Assembly: GCA_041394945.1 (NCBI GenBank)
Contig: JAWKHH010000002.1
Span: forward strand, 1-64,000
DNA length: 64,000 bases
Reading direction: 5' to 3'
Source: Bryobacteraceae bacterium
GTDB lineage: Bacteria > Acidobacteriota > Terriglobia > Bryobacterales > Bryobacteraceae
Shown: positions 23,275 to 30,222 of the stretch, piece after piece
How the letters are laid out: each line of letters opens with the position of its first letter
Numbering within the stretch: position 1 is the first letter of the stretch
Program-made: the position numbers and the translations under genes
Notes under the pieces: generated by a model
Databases searched by the model: none
What the model was told of the DNA's origin: nothing
What the model saw: the letters and a program-made list of their open reading frames with translations, nothing else

Positions 23275-25617
23275 TTAGCGGCCAGGATAGGTATCTTTCC
23301 ACGTCGTCTCCCCTTCGACGATGGTGATCGAACGGTTGACCGGCGGATTCGTGAAGCGCTGCACGAGGCCGCTGGGCCAGCGGATTTCGAGCGAATCGAT
23401 GGCGGCGAGACTGCCGAGACCGAAGTGCTGTTCGAGGGGCAGGCAGCCGAAGTTTGTGCCGCCGCCTACTTCGCGCATCTGCAGTTTGCTTCCGGTGTGG
23501 ATGGTGACTCGGGCGCCGATGGCGCTGCGGTTGCTCCGGGTTCCGGTGAGCCGGACGTTCAGATAGTTGCCGGTGCGCTCGACGGGACAGTAGACGGACG
23601 CGGTGAGCAGATCTCCCGGATAGGCGCCGCCGGCGGCGATGATGACCGAAAGGCGGCCGTCGCCGAACAGGTCCGCGCAGTTGGTGCCGTGGCTCTTGCC
23701 GACGAAGGGAAGGCCGGCGGAGAAGGTGACGTTGCGGAATTTGTTTCCGTCGTTTTCGAGAAGAACGAGGGGCTCGAGGCGGTCCATGCGCGGGCTACCA
23801 TTGCCGAGCAGGATTTCGAGATTTCCGTCGTTGTTGAGGTCGCCGCAATTGCCGGTCATAGTGCCCCAGCAGCCATCAATGCCGAGTTCCTCGGAGCGGA
23901 CCGAGAATGTACCGTCGCGATTGTTGTGGTAGACGCGCATCGGCCGACCGTCGGCGGGACCGTGACCGTTGCGGAGGGTGTGGATGACGTCTTCGTGATC
24001 CGACCAGGTGAACTGCACGATGTCTAGCCAGCCGTCGTTGTCGTAGTCGCAGAAGAAGCAGGTGCTGCCGATCAGAACTTCGGTGAGCCCGGCCTGGAGG
24101 CCGACTTCGGTGAACGTTCCGTCGCCGTTGTTGCGGAACAACTGAGGGCGGCCCAGGCTGGCGCTGACGAACAGGTCCGGGTAGCCATCGTTGTTGTAGT
24201 CGCCCCAGCAGGAGCCGAAGGTCGGGAAGATGGTGTACATGCCGGCCTGCTCGGTGACTTCGGTGAAGGTGCCGTCGCCGTTGTTGTGGAACAGGCGGTT
24301 GGGCATGCGGCGGTCAAAAAGCCCGCCGAGATTGTTGGCGACGAACAGGTCGAGATGGCCGTCGCAATCGTAGTCGACCCAGGAGGCGGTGAACCCCGGG
24401 CCCCAATTCTCGACGCCGGCCTGGGCGGTGACGTCGGTGAAGGTGCCGTCGCCGTTGTTGTGGTACAGCACGGAGTTGCCGACGTAGAAGCCGAGACGGG
24501 TTACGTAGAGATCGACGAAGCCGTCGTTGTCGTAGTCGCCGGCGGTGACGACGAAACCGTTGACGCACTCGTCGAGGCCGGAGTTGACGGAGACGTCGGT
24601 GAAGGTGCCGTCGCCGTTGTTGCGGTAGAGGCTCAAGCCGCCGTGCGCGCCGGTGAAGACGAGATCGAGGAGCCCGTCGTTATTGAAATCGATGACGGCG
24701 GTGCCACGGCCGGCGCTGGTTTTGTCCATGCCGATCTTGGCGGCGATATCCTCGACGCGGAAGGTGGTGGGCTCGTGGCCGGCCTTGACCTCCATACGGA
24801 AGCCGGGGGGAACCGAATCGGGATAGCCGCCGAGTGACTGGGAGCTGAGCCAGAGCCAGGCGCGAGCGCGTTCGTTTTCCGGGTTCACGCGCATGGTCTC
24901 GATGCCCTTGTCGACAGCCTGTTGAAATCTTCCGGCGCGGTAGTGGGCGACGGCGGTTTCGTGGAGGGCGACTTCGCGGGTGGACGGGTCGCCTTCGGCG
25001 TGGCGAAGCTCTTCGATGGCCTGATCGTAGAGGCCGCACTTCACGAGGATTCGGCCGAGAACGGCCCTGGTCTCGTTGTCGTTGGGATTCTGGCGGAGGC
25101 GCTCGCGATGAAATTCGATGAGCTTGTCGTACTGGAGGCTGAGGAAGACGCCGACCTCGCTGTACATTTCGCCGATGTCGCGCGCGAACGGGGCCAGCCG
25201 CTTCGGCCCGAGCACCGAGTAGCCCATGACGGCGCGTAAGGCGAGTTCGGACATGAGGCCGAACGCCGATAGAGGCACCGTAATCGGAAGAGCAAAGAAC
25301 CGGGCGTCAAACGGCTCGATGTAGCCGAAAGCGTGGCGTGCGGACTGCAACGTCTCGGCCATGGCCTGCATGACTCCGGCCGGCTCTGGTTTAGTCCGCC
25401 AGCCGATGCGCATCACGTGGTTGCCGATTTGCGCGAGGGCGCCGTCGACGGTGGTGGGACCGTTGACGGGCACGTCGCGCATGGCCGCCTTGGTATCGGT
25501 TCCGGTGAGGGCTTCGATATTGTCCTGCATCGCGCGGGCGCCCGCGTGCATGGTGACCAAGCCGGCTTCGAGCAGCGCGCCGGTCATCTTGAAGAAGGTG
25601 TTCAGGGGCGAACTCAT
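23275..25617 (-). CDS. TPR / FG-GAP repeat / ASPIC-UnbV protein, copy 1
   Basis: A 780-residue protein. The N-terminal 200 residues are helical and unassigned; about 190-280 looks like TPR (RAVLGRILVKCGLYDQAIEELR). A long FG-GAP/VCBS propeller follows with six Ca-binding loops of the type DxNxDG (for example DYDNDGFVDL, DYNNDGYPDL) and repeated NNGDGTFTDV; the C-terminus from about 690 is the ASPIC/UnbV domain (YLNVRLTGTRSNRSAIGARV, REVGGGTNFGC, SLEIRWPSG). No signal peptide is visible, unusual for a protein with these Ca loops. Its start overlaps the redoxin stop (ATGA). It is a close paralogue of the product of 26839-29205 along its whole length. Confidence 0.88.
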   Translation of the reverse strand: MSSPLNTFFKMTGALLEAGLVTMHAGARAMQDNIEALTGTDTKAAMRDVPVNGPTTVDGALAQIGNHVMRIGWRTKPEPAGVMQAMAETLQSARHAFGYIEPFDARFFALPITVPLSAFGLMSELALRAVMGYSVLGPKRLAPFARDIGEMYSEVGVFLSLQYDKLIEFHRERLRQNPNDNETRAVLGRILVKCGLYDQAIEELRHAEGDPSTREVALHETAVAHYRAGRFQQAVDKGIETMRVNPENERARAWLWLSSQSLGGYPDSVPPGFRMEVKAGHEPTTFRVEDIAAKIGMDKTSAGRGTAVIDFNNDGLLDLVFTGAHGGLSLYRNNGDGTFTDVSVNSGLDECVNGFVVTAGDYDNDGFVDLYVTRLGFYVGNSVLYHNNGDGTFTDVTAQAGVENWGPGFTASWVDYDCDGHLDLFVANNLGGLFDRRMPNRLFHNNGDGTFTEVTEQAGMYTIFPTFGSCWGDYNNDGYPDLFVSASLGRPQLFRNNGDGTFTEVGLQAGLTEVLIGSTCFFCDYDNDGWLDIVQFTWSDHEDVIHTLRNGHGPADGRPMRVYHNNRDGTFSVRSEELGIDGCWGTMTGNCGDLNNDGNLEILLGNGSPRMDRLEPLVLLENDGNKFRNVTFSAGLPFVGKSHGTNCADLFGDGRLSVIIAAGGAYPGDLLTASVYCPVERTGNYLNVRLTGTRSNRSAIGARVTIHTGSKLQMREVGGGTNFGCLPLEQHFGLGSLAAIDSLEIRWPSGLVQRFTNPPVNRSITIVEGETTWKDTYPGR

Positions 25618-26174
25618 AGTTTGAGGGGGATGTCGTAGTAGACAGTGTAAATCGCGCACCCGAAGCTGGCGGTTTCCTTGCGGGAGACGGGTTTGCCACC
25701 GAGGAACTCGGCGATGGCGGCCTCGAGGTAAGCGGCGTGTTCCGGGTCGCCGGGATATTTGAAGTTGTCGATCGCGCCGCGATAGAGCAATGTGCGTTTC
25801 GCATCGATCAGGAAGACGCGCGGCGTCTGCTGGGTGTACCAGCGCTTGGCGATGACGCTGCCGGCGTCAAGGAGGATGGGGAAGTCGAGCTTTCGCTCGG
25901 CAATGGTCTTGCGAATGTGGTCCGGAGTTTCGGCGGTGCGGGAGGCGATGCCGATGAGGGCGAGGTCCGGGTAACGCGCGGCGAACTCGTTGAGGAAGCC
26001 ATCGTAGCGAACGCAGTGGGCGCAAACGCCGGACCAGAAGAGGACGACGGCGCCTTTGCGGCCCTCCATGTACGAGTTTAGAGTGTGCTGTTCACCGTCG
26101 ATGCCGGGAAGGCGGAAATCGTCAACGATGCACCCCACTTCCTGGGGAGTCGGTGTCGCGGCCATGGTATCCAT
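25614..26174 (-). CDS. Thioredoxin-fold redoxin, copy 1 (mirror locus)
   Basis: A 186-residue AhpC/TlpA-type redoxin. The active site is WSGVCAHC (C51, C54), with the cis-Pro loop at QQTPRVFLID. A third cysteine, C173, sits in a conserved C-terminal SFGCAIYTVYY, as in other redoxins ending in a GC motif, and could act as resolving cysteine. All cysteines are encoded by TGC or TGT, so it is not a selenoprotein. There is no signal peptide, so it should act in the cytoplasm. The stop overlaps the ASPIC/UnbV start by 4 bases, so the two are translated together. Confidence 0.88.
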   Translation of the reverse strand: MDTMAATPTPQEVGCIVDDFRLPGIDGEQHTLNSYMEGRKGAVVLFWSGVCAHCVRYDGFLNEFAARYPDLALIGIASRTAETPDHIRKTIAERKLDFPILLDAGSVIAKRWYTQQTPRVFLIDAKRTLLYRGAIDNFKYPGDPEHAAYLEAAIAEFLGGKPVSRKETASFGCAIYTVYYDIPLKL

Positions 26175-26210
26175 AGTACCTGCTGCGCACGGTCCGCATC
26201 CAGTACGGTT

Positions 26211-26225
26211 ACCCGCAGGGCGGGT
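26211..26225. promoter_or_regulatory. Palindrome in the divergent promoter of the mirror locus
   Basis: ACCCGC-AGG-GCGGGT, a perfect 6-bp dyad, lies near the centre of the 116-bp intergenic region between the two divergent redoxin genes. Its position suits an operator controlling both arms. I could not identify confident sigma70 hexamers around it, and a GC-rich dyad this short can occur by chance. Confidence 0.35.
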
Positions 26226-26290
26226 GTTGTAGTATCGGTAGGTGCCCTATGAGAATTCCGAGCGCGCCGCAAACGGCGGGAGGACGCTGA

Positions 26291-26842
26291 TTGGCTGAAG
26301 CCGGGCGGGTTCAACCGATTGGGTCGCCGGTGAGCGACTTTTCGCTGCAACGTATTGGCGGGGGCGTGGAGACGCTCGAGCAGTACGCTGAGAACAAGCG
26401 GGGCGTGGTGGTGATTTTCTGGTCGGGCGTATGCTCCCATTGCGGGCGATACGACGACTACCTCAACCGCTTCGCATCGCGTTACCCCGAGCTGGGATTC
26501 GTATGCCTGGCGTCGAGGCAGAATGAGACGAAAGAGATGATCGGCGCGACGGCGGAGACGAGGAAGCTGACATTCCCGATCCTGCACGATCCGGACTCGG
26601 GAGTGGCAGGGCGTTGGTTCGCGCAGCAGACGCCGCGGGCTTATTTGTTGGACGCGAAGCTGACGCTGCTGTACCGGGGCGCGATCGACAACTTCATGTT
26701 CCCGCACGAGCCGGAATACGTCCAGTACCTGGAGCCGGCGATTGAGCACTTCCTGGCCGGGAAGCCAGTACCGAGGGCCGAGACGCCCAGCTTCGGGTGC
26801 GACATTCGATCCGTTTATTACATCCTGCCAAAGTCAATATGA
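26291..26842 (+). CDS. Thioredoxin-fold redoxin, copy 2 (mirror locus)
   Basis: A 183-residue paralogue of the product of 25614-26174, divergently transcribed. The active site is WSGVCSHC (C48, C51); the cis-Pro motif is QQTPRAYLLD and the C-terminal SFGCDIRSVYY carries C170. The start is TTG 26291, supported by GGGAGG about 7 bases upstream; no ATG lies nearby in frame. Its stop overlaps the ATG of the following ASPIC/UnbV gene (ATGA), exactly as in the other arm. The likely role is thiol-disulfide exchange or peroxide reduction linked to the UnbV protein. Confidence 0.87.
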   Translation: MAEAGRVQPIGSPVSDFSLQRIGGGVETLEQYAENKRGVVVIFWSGVCSHCGRYDDYLNRFASRYPELGFVCLASRQNETKEMIGATAETRKLTFPILHDPDSGVAGRWFAQQTPRAYLLDAKLTLLYRGAIDNFMFPHEPEYVQYLEPAIEHFLAGKPVPRAETPSFGCDIRSVYYILPKSI

Positions 26843-29205
26843 GCACACCTGTGAATACCTTCTTCCGGTTGGTTTCCGGAATGATCGAGACAGGCCTCTA
26901 TGTGGCCAACACCGCGTTCGAAACGATGCAGAGCGCCGTGAACGGAGTGACCGCCGAGCCGAAGCAGCCGCTTCCGGCGGAGCCGCAGGTGGGCAGCCCG
27001 GAGGATCTCGATTCGGCCGTGGCCGAGTTCGCGAACCGGCTGACGACGATCGCGCGGTTCACGCCGTGGGAGCCGGTGCCGATCGGGAACGCGATTGTGA
27101 GGGCGGCGCAGCACAGCTTCGCGAATTTCAATCCGTGGGACCCGCGGAACGTGGCGCTGCCGTTGAAGCTGGGGCTCTCGATGGCATCGCTAGCGACGCA
27201 GCAGGGACTGCGCGGCCTGGCCACTTACAAGGTGCTGGGGATCAGCCGGTTTCCGAGCTTCGTGGCGGACACGATCGAGATGTACACGGACGTGGCGATT
27301 TTCATCTCGCTCGAGTACAGGGAATTGATCGACAACCTGGAACGGCGGCTGGCGGAGGCGCCCGATGACGCGGGAACGCGGATCGAACTCGGGACGACGC
27401 TGACGAAGCTGGGACTTTACGATTCGGCGATCGAACATCTCACCAAAGCCGCGGAGAATCCGGGCCGGAAAGGGCTCGCGCTGCACGAGCTTGCGGTGGC
27501 GCATCACCGCGCGGGCCAGCTCGAGCAGGCGGCGCGCACAGGCGTGGATGCGCTGATCGCGAATCCGGAGAATCAGCGGGCGCTCTACTGGCTGTGGCTG
27601 ACGGCGACGCGAATGGGCGGCTATCCGGAATTTGTGACGGCGAAGCACCGGATGGAGGTGAAGGCCGGATACGCCACGCCGACGGTGGAATTCGAGGACA
27701 TCGCCGCGAAGGTTGGGCTCGACAAGATCAGCGCGGGCCGCGGGCTGGCGATCTTCGACTACAACAACGACGGATACATGGACGTGGTGGTGACTGCCAC
27801 GCACGGCGGCGTGAACCTGTTCCGGAACAACGGCGACGGGACGTTCACGGACGTTTCGGTGGGGTCCGGGCTCGAGTACTGCGTCAATTCGTTCGCGATC
27901 TCGGTGGGCGACTACAACAACGACGGGTATCCCGACCTCTACATCACGCGGTTGGGCTTCTTCCAGGGACATTGCCAACTCTTCCGGAACAACGGCGACG
28001 GCACGTTCACCGATGTGACGAAGGAAGCCGGCGTGGAGGTGTGGGGACCGACGTTCGCGGCGACATGGGTGGACTACGACTGTGACGGGCACCTGGATCT
28101 GTTCGTATGCAGCAACCTGGGGCAGCTGTTCGACCGGAAGACGCCGAACCGGCTGTTCCACAACAACGGCGACGGAACTTTCACGGATGTGACGGAAACG
28201 TGCGGCTTGTCGACGTTCTGGCCGACGATCGGCGCCGCGTTTGGCGACTACAACGACGACGGGTACCCGGACCTGTTTCTCTCCAACTCGCTCGGCCGTT
28301 CGCAGCTCTACCGGAACAACGGCGACGGCACGTTCACCGATATCAGCAGCGAGGCGGGAGTGACGAGCCTCTGCATCGGCAGCGTGACGTTCTGGTGCGA
28401 CTACAACAACGACGGGCGGCTGGATATCATGCAGTGGTCGTGGTCCGACCACGAAGACTTTATCTACTCTCTTCGGCACGGGCACGGGCCGCCGGACGGC
28501 CAGCCGATTCGGATCTACGAGAACAATGGCGACGGCACGTTCAAGCTGCGGAACTGGGATATCGGGCTTGACGGCTGCTGGGGATCGATGAGCGGGAACG
28601 CGGGCGACTTCAACAACGACGGGTTCATCGACATCGTGCTGGGGAACGGGAGTCCGCGGATGGACCGGCTGGATCCGACGATTCTTCTGGAGTTCGACGG
28701 GAAGAAGTTTCGCAACACGACGTTCGCGGCCGGGCTCCCGCTGTACAGCAAGGGCCACGGCGCCACGCTGGCCGATTTGTTCGGCGACGGGCGGCTCTCG
28801 GTGCTGGTGGCGGCGGGCGGAGCGTATCCGGGAGACCTGCTGGCGATGCGCGTGTTCTATCCGAAGAAACTGCCGGGCAACTACCTGAATGTTCGGCTGG
28901 TGGGCGTGCAGAGCAACCGTTCGGCGATTGGCGCGCGAGTTACCGTGGAGTCCGGCGATCTGCGTCAGCTTCGCGAGGTGAGCGGGGGCAGCAACTTCGG
29001 GTGCATGCCGCTGGAGCTGCATTTCGGGCTCGGCGAGCGGAAGGCGATCGACAAGCTGGAGATCCGGTGGCCGAGCGGGCGTCGCCAGAGCTTCGAGAAA
29101 CTGCCGGCGAACAAGACGCTCGAGTTCACCGAGGGCGATGCGAGCTGGGTGGACGTGTACGCACGGGCGAAGGCGGCGAAGCCGGTTCTGGCGACGCGGG
29201 AATAG
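26839..29205 (+). CDS. TPR / FG-GAP repeat / ASPIC-UnbV protein, copy 2
   Basis: A 788-residue full-length paralogue of copy 1. The start region (MSTPVNTFFRLVSGMIETGL) matches MSSPLNTFFKMTGALLEAGL. TPR-like helices (ELGTTLTKLGLYDSAIEHL) precede six DxNxDG calcium loops in the FG-GAP region, and the C-terminal ASPIC/UnbV domain has YLNVRLVGVQSNRSAIGARV and KLEIRWPSGR. Again there is no signal peptide. It is coupled to its redoxin by ATGA overlap and converges on a family A gene with 9 bases between stops. High conservation along the whole length points to a duplicated unit under continuing selection. Confidence 0.88.
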   Translation: MSTPVNTFFRLVSGMIETGLYVANTAFETMQSAVNGVTAEPKQPLPAEPQVGSPEDLDSAVAEFANRLTTIARFTPWEPVPIGNAIVRAAQHSFANFNPWDPRNVALPLKLGLSMASLATQQGLRGLATYKVLGISRFPSFVADTIEMYTDVAIFISLEYRELIDNLERRLAEAPDDAGTRIELGTTLTKLGLYDSAIEHLTKAAENPGRKGLALHELAVAHHRAGQLEQAARTGVDALIANPENQRALYWLWLTATRMGGYPEFVTAKHRMEVKAGYATPTVEFEDIAAKVGLDKISAGRGLAIFDYNNDGYMDVVVTATHGGVNLFRNNGDGTFTDVSVGSGLEYCVNSFAISVGDYNNDGYPDLYITRLGFFQGHCQLFRNNGDGTFTDVTKEAGVEVWGPTFAATWVDYDCDGHLDLFVCSNLGQLFDRKTPNRLFHNNGDGTFTDVTETCGLSTFWPTIGAAFGDYNDDGYPDLFLSNSLGRSQLYRNNGDGTFTDISSEAGVTSLCIGSVTFWCDYNNDGRLDIMQWSWSDHEDFIYSLRHGHGPPDGQPIRIYENNGDGTFKLRNWDIGLDGCWGSMSGNAGDFNNDGFIDIVLGNGSPRMDRLDPTILLEFDGKKFRNTTFAAGLPLYSKGHGATLADLFGDGRLSVLVAAGGAYPGDLLAMRVFYPKKLPGNYLNVRLVGVQSNRSAIGARVTVESGDLRQLREVSGGSNFGCMPLELHFGLGERKAIDKLEIRWPSGRRQSFEKLPANKTLEFTEGDASWVDVYARAKAAKPVLATRE

Positions 29206-29214
29206 CCGGCGGGT

Positions 29215-30210
29215 TCAGCGGGACGCGGCGTGCGCCTGCCGTTGGGGCTGCCAGTTGGTTTCTTCCCAAATTCGGCGCATCCCGTTCAACAGGTTGTGGT
29301 GGACGCGGCCGTGATGACCGATGGCGTAGTGATTGACGGCGTAGTGCGCGCGTTCACGAATTGAGGTGCGGCCGAGAGTGAGTGCATCGATAAGGCGAAC
29401 GGTTCCGAGAACAGGATCGAAGCCGGCCATGTTGAGGACGCGCTCGCAGCGCGGGGCAACGAGGAAGAGCACGTCGATGGCGACGGAGCCGTCTTCGAGC
29501 AGGTAGAAGCGGTAGTCCTTATAGGCGGAATGAAAGCGGCCCGCGCCGTAGGCGGCCGGGGTGGGCATAACCTGCCAGGGCACCACCGAGTAGCCGAAGC
29601 AGTATTCGTCGACCCATCCATCGGGCCGCGGGTAGGGCGAGGAAAAGAAGTCGGGGTGGAAGAGGAGATAGCCGGCCTCGCGATTCATGAACTGGACCCA
29701 GCGGTGGAACTTCCCGACGACGGGGAAAGAGCGCATGTAGTCTTTGAGATCGAGCCGGACGACGGCCCACTGGTAGCGTGGGCCGATTTCGGCAAGCGTG
29801 AGGGGGAGGTCTTCATCGACGCGCCGCGGGGCGGTCTCACCGCGATCAAGGACCATCGCGGGGCGGTAGTGAAAACCGCCTGGGGTGCCATCGGGGCTAA
29901 TCCAACGGCACTTCTGGAGGAAGTTCTCACTCACCCAGCGCGAAAGGCTGGCTGGGGGAAGCGAGCCGGAGGCGCGGCGGACAAAGGTCGAGCGCTGGAC
30001 GCAACCCATGACAGTGGTTGGTTTGCCGCCGATGGGGAGTTCGCTGAAGAAATACTGCATGCGGCAGCCCTCTCGCGAGCCGGGCAGTTCGATCAATTCG
30101 ACCGGCGGGAAGGCGTTCCACCACCTGAGAAGCGTCTGTCCGCGCTCAAGAGCGACACCGGCAGCCTTCACTAAAAGCGGAAAATCCCGATCTTCGATTA
30201 GCACTGCCAA
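29215..30210 (-). CDS. Unrecognised protein, family A copy 2 (mirror locus)
   Basis: A 331-residue soluble protein, homologous to the product of 21310-22293. Shared landmarks are GGKPTTVMG, RWISPDGTPGGFHY, YLLFHPDFF, AYGAGRFHSAYKDYRFYLLEDG, LVAPRCERVLNMAGFDPVLG and a conserved LIDALTLG. It carries an extra His-rich stretch near the C-terminus (HYAVNHYAIGHHGRVHHN). TTG 30210 is the only start with a plausible site (GAGGGAC). It begins 12 bases after the Kelch gene stop on the same strand, so it may be read from the FadL-SGNH-Kelch transcript. No function can be named. Confidence 0.7.
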   Translation of the reverse strand: MAVLIEDRDFPLLVKAAGVALERGQTLLRWWNAFPPVELIELPGSREGCRMQYFFSELPIGGKPTTVMGCVQRSTFVRRASGSLPPASLSRWVSENFLQKCRWISPDGTPGGFHYRPAMVLDRGETAPRRVDEDLPLTLAEIGPRYQWAVVRLDLKDYMRSFPVVGKFHRWVQFMNREAGYLLFHPDFFSSPYPRPDGWVDEYCFGYSVVPWQVMPTPAAYGAGRFHSAYKDYRFYLLEDGSVAIDVLFLVAPRCERVLNMAGFDPVLGTVRLIDALTLGRTSIRERAHYAVNHYAIGHHGRVHHNLLNGMRRIWEETNWQPQRQAHAASR

Positions 30211-30222
30211 ACGCGTGTCCCT

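Noticed and set aside
25614..26842. Redoxins as selenoproteins
   Set aside because: Despite the nearby tRNA-Sec, the active-site residues are TGC/TGT cysteines and no in-frame TGA is involved except the true stops.
27190..29022. 610-codon minus-strand open frame
   Set aside because: Antisense to ASPIC/UnbV copy 2; repeats in it mirror the calcium-loop repeats of the real gene.
23275..29205. DNA tandem repeats or CRISPR-like array in the UnbV genes
   Set aside because: The repetition reflects protein-level calcium loops (NNGDGTF and DxNxDG); spacing is irregular and there are no constant repeats with unique spacers.
21310..30210. Enediyne biosynthetic gene cluster
   Set aside because: UnbV and DUF1702-like genes are present but there is no iterative polyketide synthase, thioesterase or UnbU-type membrane protein in the window.
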